From the NCBI GenBank assembly GCA_045589235.1, contig JAZNOR010000001.1, positions 1-64,000 on the forward strand: a stretch of 64,000 nucleotides of DNA, written 5' to 3'. Shown here one piece after another: positions 58,145 through 64,000 of the stretch. Both the position numbers and the translations under genes were made by a program. The notes under the pieces were generated by a model. That model was not told where the DNA came from. It saw nothing but the letters and a program-made list of their open reading frames with translations, and searched no databases. Position 1 is the stretch's first letter, and every line of letters starts with the position of its first letter. This DNA is from RGIG7332 sp045589235 (GTDB taxonomy: Bacteria; Bacillota; Clostridia; Oscillospirales; JAAYXM01).

Positions 58145-60352
58145 ATGTTTAGTGAAAATAAGTTTGATAGTGAAAGCGAATGTAGTTTGCGTTTGGCGCA
58201 TGAATGTTCGGTAACTTTGGGGCACACTTATGTAGGTTCAGAGCATCTTCTTTATGGCCTTGTTGCACAGGGAGAAGGAGACGCGGCAAAGATTCTTTTA
58301 AAGCGCGGCATAAGTCGCGAACCGCTTGCGCGCAAGCTTTGTGAAACGCTCGGTAAAGGTGCGGCTCAGCAAAGGGTGCCGCACGGTTTAACTCCGCGTG
58401 CGAAGCGAATAATATCTGCGGCATACAGCGAAGCGGTAAGAGCAGGGCGCACAAACATTGGAACGGAACATATTCTGATGGGCATTTTGAGTGAAGGTGA
58501 AAGTGTTGCAACACGGCTGATTCTTTCTTTTGGTGTGGACCCGGGAAGACTGTACAATGACCTCGTGGCAGGCTATGCACAAAATGTTAAAAGCTCGCAG
58601 GAGAAGTCAGGGTCAGAAAAGCTTATTCGCCAATTCGGTAGAGATTTAACTGCGGCGGCGCGCGCGGGAAGTTTGGACCCGGTAATAGGACGAGACAAGG
58701 AAATAGAAAATGTTATATGCACACTCAGCCGCAGAAGTAAAAACAACCCTTGCCTTATAGGGGAACCGGGTGTTGGAAAAACTGCAGTGGTAGAGGGGCT
58801 TGCGCTTAGAATAGCCGCAGGAGACGTTCCGAGAACGCTTTATAACTCGAGAATTATAACTCTTGATATGCCGACTGTTATAGCAGGAACTAAATATCGC
58901 GGCGAATTTGAAGACCGTGTCAAAAAAATACTTCATGAGGTGCGCGAGCTTGGAAATGTAATTTTATTTATTGATGAAATACACACGATAGTTGGTGCGG
59001 GTGCGGCTGAGGGCGCGATTGATGCCGCAAATATTTTAAAACCGGCTTTAGCGCGTACGGAAATAAAACTGATTGGCGCAACAACGCGCGAGGAGTATCG
59101 CAAACACATTGAAAAAGATGCTGCTTTAGAGCGGCGCCTTCAACCGATTACTGTTTCGGAACCGACAAAAGAAGAAACTCTTGCGATATTGCGTGGAATA
59201 AAAGGACTTTACGAGCGTCACCATGAGGTGGTTATAGGTGACGATATATTAAAATGTGCAATTGACTTGTCTGTGCGATATATAAACGACAGGTATCTGC
59301 CTGACAAGGCAATAGACATTGTTGATGAAGCGGCAAGCCGCGCAAGCGTTGAAACACACACGCTTAGTCAGGAGCATATAAGGAGGGCAATAACTGACCG
59401 TACAGGTATACCAATGGAACAATTAAATGCTGACGAGAAGAAAAAAATATCCGGTTTAAAAGAGAAGCTTTGCAATCGCATAATCGGGCAGGATGAAGCG
59501 ATAGAAAAAATGTGCAAGGCGGTTGCGCGAGCGCGAGTCGGGCTTTCTGATCCGAAGAGACCGAGCGGTGTGTTTTTATTTATGGGTGAGAGTGGTGTTG
59601 GGAAAAGCGCACTTGCTTGTGCGTTTGCAGAGGAGTTCTTTGGATCAGAAAAGTCACTTGTGAGAATGGATATGTCAGAATATATGGAAAAACATTCTGT
59701 AAGCAAGTTGATAGGTGCACCACCCGGATATATTGGCTACGACGGTGGAGGTTGCTTGACGGAAAAAATAAAAGCAAAACCATACTCGGTGGTGCTGTTT
59801 GATGAAATCGAAAAAGCACATCCGGATGTACTGAATATCCTGCTTCAGATTTTAGAGGACGGCAAGTTGAGTGATTCTACGGGAAGAGTAGCAGATTTTA
59901 AGAATACGTTTATTATTATGACCTCTAATATAGGTTCTGAACACTTAAACTCCGATGCAGGAATGGGATTTGCCGGGAGCATATCTGATAAAAAAGCAAG
60001 AGCGCTCAAACAGCTAAAGACAACTCTTAGACCTGAGCTCTTAAACAGAATTGATGAAACACTGGTGTTTAACTCATTGAAAAGCGCAGAACTTGTGCAA
60101 ATTGCAAGAAAAATGGTTGAAGAGATTGAAGCTCGTGCAGCAACAAAAGGAATAAATATACAAATTGAAAATGAGGTTATAGAACGACTTGCTCATCACG
60201 CTTTTGAAAAAAACGGCGGCGCGAGGGTTCTCAGAAGCATAATTGATGAGGAAATAACCGTAAAGCTTGCTGAAAAGTTATTGCAAGGAGAAAATAAAAC
60301 AAATTTTAAGTGTATATTATGCAATGATATACCAAGTTTTATGCATAATTAA
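58145..60352 (+). CDS. ClpC/ClpA-like AAA+ unfoldase without a middle domain
   Basis: A 735-aa Hsp100 ATPase that feeds substrates to ClpP. It has a double Clp-N domain (residues 1-145), NBD1 with GEPGVGKT (206-213) and FIDEIH (275-280), and NBD2 with GESGVGKS (481-488). The MGF tripeptide in DAGMGFAG fits a ClpP-docking loop. The coiled-coil M (UVR) domain that ClpC carries between IVDEAAS and TGIPM is absent: only about 20 residues (400-420) link the parts. That is a ClpA-like layout. Start ATG 58145 (SD GAGGTGG). No ctsR-mcsA-mcsB genes accompany it. Confidence 0.88.
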   Translation: MFSENKFDSESECSLRLAHECSVTLGHTYVGSEHLLYGLVAQGEGDAAKILLKRGISREPLARKLCETLGKGAAQQRVPHGLTPRAKRIISAAYSEAVRAGRTNIGTEHILMGILSEGESVATRLILSFGVDPGRLYNDLVAGYAQNVKSSQEKSGSEKLIRQFGRDLTAAARAGSLDPVIGRDKEIENVICTLSRRSKNNPCLIGEPGVGKTAVVEGLALRIAAGDVPRTLYNSRIITLDMPTVIAGTKYRGEFEDRVKKILHEVRELGNVILFIDEIHTIVGAGAAEGAIDAANILKPALARTEIKLIGATTREEYRKHIEKDAALERRLQPITVSEPTKEETLAILRGIKGLYERHHEVVIGDDILKCAIDLSVRYINDRYLPDKAIDIVDEAASRASVETHTLSQEHIRRAITDRTGIPMEQLNADEKKKISGLKEKLCNRIIGQDEAIEKMCKAVARARVGLSDPKRPSGVFLFMGESGVGKSALACAFAEEFFGSEKSLVRMDMSEYMEKHSVSKLIGAPPGYIGYDGGGCLTEKIKAKPYSVVLFDEIEKAHPDVLNILLQILEDGKLSDSTGRVADFKNTFIIMTSNIGSEHLNSDAGMGFAGSISDKKARALKQLKTTLRPELLNRIDETLVFNSLKSAELVQIARKMVEEIEARAATKGINIQIENEVIERLAHHAFEKNGGARVLRSIIDEEITVKLAEKLLQGENKTNFKCILCNDIPSFMHN

Positions 60353-60511
60353 AAAGCGAGGTTGCAAGAGCGCAATAAAAAATTTTGTATATTTAATGCA
60401 TAATAAAAACAATAAAAACAAAAAAACCGCAAGAACAAAGGGAAGACGAAAGCATAAATATTCCACACAATGAAATAAAATTCAAAAGCTCAAGAAAATA
60501 GCTTAAAAACA
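60353..60511 (+). other. AT-rich gap between the clp gene and the carA promoter
   Basis: About 160 nt of AT-rich sequence. No convincing terminator of the clp gene, gene or RNA was seen. A frame running through it from the clp 3' end (60267-60473) lacks an SD and looks spurious. Confidence 0.4.
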
Positions 60512-60540
60512 TTGACAAATGCAACGTATGATATTATAAT
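60512..60540 (+). promoter_or_regulatory. Consensus promoter of carAB
   Basis: TTGACA (60512-60517), 17 nt, TATAAT (60535-60540): a perfect SigA consensus. Transcription should start near 60547, leaving a leader of about 100 nt. Confidence 0.88.
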
Positions 60541-60559
60541 ATAAAGAAAAATGAAGAAT

Positions 60560-60623
60560 TAGCGCATATTAAATTGCGGCAATGTTACTTAAACAACGTG
60601 CGCTATTTAATATGCGTTTTTTT
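60560..60623 (+). promoter_or_regulatory. Candidate transcription attenuator in the carAB leader
   Basis: A 12-bp stem (60563-60574 with 60605-60616) followed by T7 looks like an intrinsic terminator about 25 nt before the carA start. A 7-bp stem (60560-60566 with 60599-60605) shares bases with it and cannot form at the same time. The PyrR-binding loop consensus, T-box and leader peptides were not recognised, so the signal is unknown. Confidence 0.6.
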
Positions 60624-60648
60624 GTAGACAGAATAAGGAGGATGTGTG

Positions 60649-61725
60649 ATGAGTAAGAAAGCATATTTGGTTCTCCAGAATGGTGATGTGTTCGAGGGAG
60701 AGTCTTTTGGTGCTGAAGGTACAGTCATTTCAGAGATCGTTTTTACAACGGGTATGACAGGGTATCTTGAAGCGATGACAGACAAGAGCTTTTACGGCCA
60801 GACACCGGTACATTCTTTTCCGCTTGTAGGAAACTATGGTGTAATTACCGAAGATCTGGAGGGAAGCAAAATCGTTCCCGAGGCATATATTGTCAAGCAT
60901 TGGTGCAAGGAACCGTCAAACTTCCGCTGCGAGAAAGATTTAGATACCTTCTTTAAAGAGAAGAACATCGTTGGTCTCTGCGAGATTGACACCAGAACTC
61001 TTGTTAAAACTCTTCGCGATAACGGCACTATGAATGGTATGATTACTACCGATTTGAGCAAGGTTGACCACAAGGCAATTGCCGAGTATCGCATTTCCGA
61101 TGCTGTTAAGAATGTTACAACCCGTGTTAAATACGTAGCACCGTGCAACGATGCAAAGTTCCGCATTGCGCTTATTGACTTGGGACTTAAAGAAAGTCTC
61201 ATTAAAACTTTAAATAATTACGGTTGCGAAGTGCATGTTTTCCCAGCAAGTGCACCGGCGCATGAGATTTTAGCAGTAAATCCTGACGGAATTATGCTAT
61301 CCAACGGCCCCGGAGACCCGAGTGAGTGTGTTGAAACAATAAACACTCTTCGTTTACTTAAAGAGAAAAATATTCCGACTTTCGGCATCCGCTTAGGACA
61401 CCAGCTTTTAGCGCTTGCAAATGGCTTTGCGATTGAGAAATTGCCGCACGGACATCGCGGCGCAAATCACCCTGTAAAATGTGCAGAAAACGGAAGAACT
61501 TATATAAGCACTCAGAATCACGGATATACTGTAACAGGTGTTGATGAAAAGATTGCTAAGGTATCATTTGTGAATACAAACGATAAGACTTGCGAAGGAC
61601 TTGATTATATCGGAGTGCCTGCATTTTCCGTTCAGTTTGAACCGTCGGCTTGTCGCGGTGCAAACGGTGCCAATATGCTATACGAGCGTTTTATCGCTAT
61701 GATGGAGGGTGCAAAAAATGCCTAA
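60649..61725 (+). CDS. carA: Carbamoyl-phosphate synthase small subunit with a replaced glutaminase triad
   Basis: Normally hydrolyses glutamine and passes ammonia to CarB. The 358-aa product aligns over the full length with CarA: N-terminal small-subunit domain (FTTGMTGYLEAMTDKSF, GLCEIDTRTLVK) and a class I amidotransferase domain (LSNGPGDPSE, HGHRGANHPVK, STQNHGYTV). However, the nucleophile Cys is Arg248 (FGIRLGHQL instead of FGICLGHQL; codon CGC at 61390), and the His and Glu of the triad are Glu331 and Ser333 (FSVQFEPSACRGANG instead of a QxHPEASPGP-like segment). Glutaminase activity should be absent; the synthetase would use free ammonia. ATG 60649 follows AAGGAGG. Overlaps carB by 8 nt. 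Confidence 0.93.
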   Translation: MSKKAYLVLQNGDVFEGESFGAEGTVISEIVFTTGMTGYLEAMTDKSFYGQTPVHSFPLVGNYGVITEDLEGSKIVPEAYIVKHWCKEPSNFRCEKDLDTFFKEKNIVGLCEIDTRTLVKTLRDNGTMNGMITTDLSKVDHKAIAEYRISDAVKNVTTRVKYVAPCNDAKFRIALIDLGLKESLIKTLNNYGCEVHVFPASAPAHEILAVNPDGIMLSNGPGDPSECVETINTLRLLKEKNIPTFGIRLGHQLLALANGFAIEKLPHGHRGANHPVKCAENGRTYISTQNHGYTVTGVDEKIAKVSFVNTNDKTCEGLDYIGVPAFSVQFEPSACRGANGANMLYERFIAMMEGAKNA

Positions 61726-64000
61726 ATATGAATCTATTAAAAAAGTAATGGTTATCGGTTCGGGTCCTATCGTTATCGGACAAGCTGCCGAATTTGACTA
61801 TGCAGGAACTCAGGCGCTTCGCGCACTCCGTGAGGATGGCCTTGAGGTTGTTTTAATAAACTCAAACCCTGCAACAATTATGACTGATCAAGCTATGGCG
61901 GATAAAATTTACATCGAACCGCTTACACTTACAACAGTTAAAAGAATTATTGAAATAGAGAGACCGGATAGTATTCTGTCGGGTCTTGGCGGTCAGACGG
62001 GTCTTAATCTCTGCATGCAGCTTGCAAAGGAAGGCTATCTTGAACAGATGGGTGTGCGACTTCTTGGCGCATCCCCTGAAACTATTGACAAAGCTGAAGA
62101 CAGACAGATGTTTAAGGATACGATGGAGTCCATCGGTCAGCCGTGCATTCCGTCAAAGGTTGTTGAAGATGTTGATTCTGCAATTGAGTTTGCGGAGAGC
62201 ATTGATTATCCGGTAATTATCCGCCCGGCATTTACTCTTGGTGGAAGCGGTGGAGGTATCGCAGCAGACCGTGAGGAATTATATGAAATCGCGCGTGAAG
62301 GTCTTGATGCATCACCAATTCGCCAGATTCTTGTTGAAAAGTGCATTTCAGGCTGGAAGGAAATTGAGTTTGAGGCAATGCGTGACCGAAAAGGTAATGC
62401 AATCACAATCTGCTCAATGGAAAACTTTGACCCGGTTGGTGTTCACACAGGTGACAGTATCGTTATTGCACCTGCGGTAACTCTTGCTGATAAGGAATTC
62501 CAAATGCTCCGTAACGCGGCGCTTGACATTGTTGAGGCGCTCGGTGTTGAGGGTGGCTGCAACTGCCAGTTTGCGCTCCATCCGGAAACATTTGAATATG
62601 CAGTAATTGAGGTTAACCCGCGTGTTTCACGTTCAAGTGCTCTTGCAAGTAAGGCAACGGGTTACCCGATTGCAAAGGTTGCAACGAAAGTTGCAATCGG
62701 TTATACTCTCGATGAAATTCCAAATGCAGTCACAGGTAAGACATTTGCGGCAAATGAGCCGACGATTGACTATGTTGCTGTTAAGTTCCCGAAATGGCCG
62801 TTTGAAAAATTTGTTTATGCAAAGCGCGAGCTCGGCACACAGATGAAGGCTACCGGCGAAGTTATGACAATCGCAGATACTTTTGAAATGGCTATTATGA
62901 AGGCTGTCCGCGGTGCGGAAATTTCGCTTTCAACACTCCGTATGCCAAAGCTTGAATACCTTTCAACGGAAGATATCCGCGCTAAGCTCCATAAATGCAC
63001 AGACGAGAGATTATTTGTCGTTTATGAAGCATTATATCGTGGAATTTCCGTTGACGAAATCCACGATATCACAATGATTGATGAATGGTTCTTATACAAA
63101 CTCCTCAATATGATAAACTATGAAAAGGAAATCAAAGGCAGACCGATGAGCGAGGCCCAGTATCTCCGCGGTAAGAGACTCGGGTATACCGATGCGTCAC
63201 TCTATCAGTTATCTGAAAATCCGATTAAATTTGAGCGAGCACCGACCTATAAAATGGTTGACACCTGCGCTGCAGAATTCGGTGCACAGACTCCGTATTT
63301 CTATGCAACTTACGATGATGGAGACAATGAGGCAAAGCCGTTTACTGATGAGGTTAAGAAGCCGAGAATGTTGGTTCTTGGTTCAGGTCCTATCCGTATC
63401 GGTCAGGGTATTGAGTTTGACTATGCAAGTGTTCATTGCGTATGGTCACTCCAGCGTATGGGCTATGAGGTTATAATCATAAACAATAACCCGGAGACCG
63501 TTTCGACCGACTTCGATACCGCAGATCGTTTGTACTTCGAGCCGCTTACACCGGAGGATGTTCTCAATATAATTAAGCAGGAAAAGCCTGAGGGTGTAAT
63601 TGTTGCATTCGGTGGTCAGACAGCTATCAAGCTCACTTCCTTCCTTGACAAGAACGGTATTAAGATTGTGGGAAGCTCGGCAGACAGTATTGATATGGCA
63701 GAGGACAGAGAGCGTTTTGATGCACTCCTCGAGAGTCTTGACATTAAGCGCCCGAAGGGTAAAACAGTTTTAGATTGCGATGGTGCCCTTACCGCTGCAA
63801 AGGCACTCGGTTATCCGGTACTTATGCGCCCGTCTTACGTACTCGGCGGTCAGAACATGATTATTGCATATTCCGATAACGACATCCGCGAGTATATGGC
63901 AATTATTCTTGCAACAAAGAATGACAACCCGGTACTTATTGATAAGTATTTAAGCGGTACAGAGATTGAAGTTGACGCAATCTGCGACGGTGATGATATT
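61718..64000 (+). CDS. carB: Carbamoyl-phosphate synthase large subunit, N-terminal 761 residues
   Basis: Makes carbamoyl phosphate from bicarbonate, ATP and ammonia. The gene runs off the window end (about 760 of the usual 1060-1070 residues). The first ATP-grasp half is complete (VIGSGPIVIGQAAEFDYAGT, RPAFTLGGSGGG, EVNPRVSRSSALASKATGYP) and the second half begins at LVLGSGPIRIGQGIEFDYA with RPSYVLGGQNM. All these look normal, in contrast to CarA. The frame is open to the end and was missed by a stop-based ORF search. The C-terminal allosteric domain lies outside. Confidence 0.97.
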   Translation, partial: MPKYESIKKVMVIGSGPIVIGQAAEFDYAGTQALRALREDGLEVVLINSNPATIMTDQAMADKIYIEPLTLTTVKRIIEIERPDSILSGLGGQTGLNLCMQLAKEGYLEQMGVRLLGASPETIDKAEDRQMFKDTMESIGQPCIPSKVVEDVDSAIEFAESIDYPVIIRPAFTLGGSGGGIAADREELYEIAREGLDASPIRQILVEKCISGWKEIEFEAMRDRKGNAITICSMENFDPVGVHTGDSIVIAPAVTLADKEFQMLRNAALDIVEALGVEGGCNCQFALHPETFEYAVIEVNPRVSRSSALASKATGYPIAKVATKVAIGYTLDEIPNAVTGKTFAANEPTIDYVAVKFPKWPFEKFVYAKRELGTQMKATGEVMTIADTFEMAIMKAVRGAEISLSTLRMPKLEYLSTEDIRAKLHKCTDERLFVVYEALYRGISVDEIHDITMIDEWFLYKLLNMINYEKEIKGRPMSEAQYLRGKRLGYTDASLYQLSENPIKFERAPTYKMVDTCAAEFGAQTPYFYATYDDGDNEAKPFTDEVKKPRMLVLGSGPIRIGQGIEFDYASVHCVWSLQRMGYEVIIINNNPETVSTDFDTADRLYFEPLTPEDVLNIIKQEKPEGVIVAFGGQTAIKLTSFLDKNGIKIVGSSADSIDMAEDRERFDALLESLDIKRPKGKTVLDCDGALTAAKALGYPVLMRPSYVLGGQNMIIAYSDNDIREYMAIILATKNDNPVLIDKYLSGTEIEVDAICDGDDI

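Noticed and set aside
60267..60473. 68-aa frame running from the clp 3' end into the carA upstream gap
   Set aside because: It overlaps the clp gene in another frame, has no SD and shows only AT-rich low-complexity content.
60547..60648. PyrR-binding attenuator or T-box in the carAB leader
   Set aside because: The PyrR anti-antiterminator consensus and the T-box core sequence are both absent; only competing stems are seen.
61381..61401. Sequencing error as cause of the Arg in FGIRLGHQL of CarA
   Set aside because: A single T to C could explain it alone, but the two other triad positions are also replaced by multi-base changes while the frame stays open, so error is unlikely to explain the set.
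1..64000. CRISPR array, prophage, integrated plasmid or toxin-antitoxin locus
   Set aside because: No spaced direct repeats, phage structural genes, integrases or paired small toxin/antitoxin frames were found.

Overview
The window reads as one contiguous chromosomal segment of an anaerobic, probably spore-forming Clostridia-type Firmicute (Oscillospiraceae/Ruminococcaceae-like is my guess). Evidence: the rpsD-rpoA-rplQ order, strong AGGAGGTGAT-type Shine-Dalgarno (SD) sequences, TTGACA/TATAAT promoters, cortex and spore-type genes (pdaA-like deacetylase, LysM-GH18 hydrolase), [FeFe]-hydrogenase maturases, a 2[4Fe-4S] ferredoxin, a V/A-type ATPase operon and a MITE-like repeat of a kind common in gut Clostridia. 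No rRNA, tRNA, CRISPR array, prophage or transposase was seen.

Layout. 0-1.7 kb: end of the ribosomal/RNA polymerase operon. 1.9-9.9 kb: complete arginine operon argGHCJBDF with a probable ARG box over its promoter. 9.9-15.5 kb: cell-envelope/spore genes, a TetM-like ribosomal GTPase, TspO and an ArsC-like protein lacking its cysteine. 15.5-19.7 kb: hydrogenase maturation operon (TM1266-type regulator, hydE, hydG, hydF) behind a possible attenuator. 19.7-23.6 kb: membrane glycosyltransferase, LTA-synthase-like enzyme, exonuclease III. 23.6-40.7 kb: two paralogous orphan solute-binding lipoproteins bracketing a nine-gene Na+-type V-ATPase operon, mrnC, yebC, apgM and argS. 40.7-53.7 kb: accessory carbohydrate region (ChvE-MmsAB sugar importer, MBOAT/SGNH acyltransferase pair, AraC regulator, Gfo/Idh oxidoreductase, DUF4838 protein, HAD phosphatase, Mbeg1-like hydrolase). 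53.7-58 kb: EamA transporter, NhaC antiporter, lexA, trmN6-like methyltransferase, ferredoxin. 58-64 kb: a ClpC-like ATPase without the middle domain, then carA and the start of carB.

How it fits together. The arginine operon makes arginine from glutamate and carbamoyl phosphate; carAB, 50 kb away, would supply the carbamoyl phosphate, and argS uses the arginine. NtpK keeps all five Na+ ligands of the Enterococcus hirae rotor, so with NhaC the cell probably runs a sodium circuit.

Most surprising observation: CarA is intact and otherwise conserved, but all three residues of its glutaminase catalytic triad are replaced (Cys to Arg, His to Glu, Glu to Ser). This predicts an ammonia-dependent carbamoyl-phosphate synthetase, parallel to animal CPS1. 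Other items: a fold-back element between hydG and hydF, two hairpins that look like terminators but contain the next gene's SD, leader structures before hyd and carAB, a 46-residue Asn-rich protein, and a nested repeat structure downstream of the second solute-binding protein gene.
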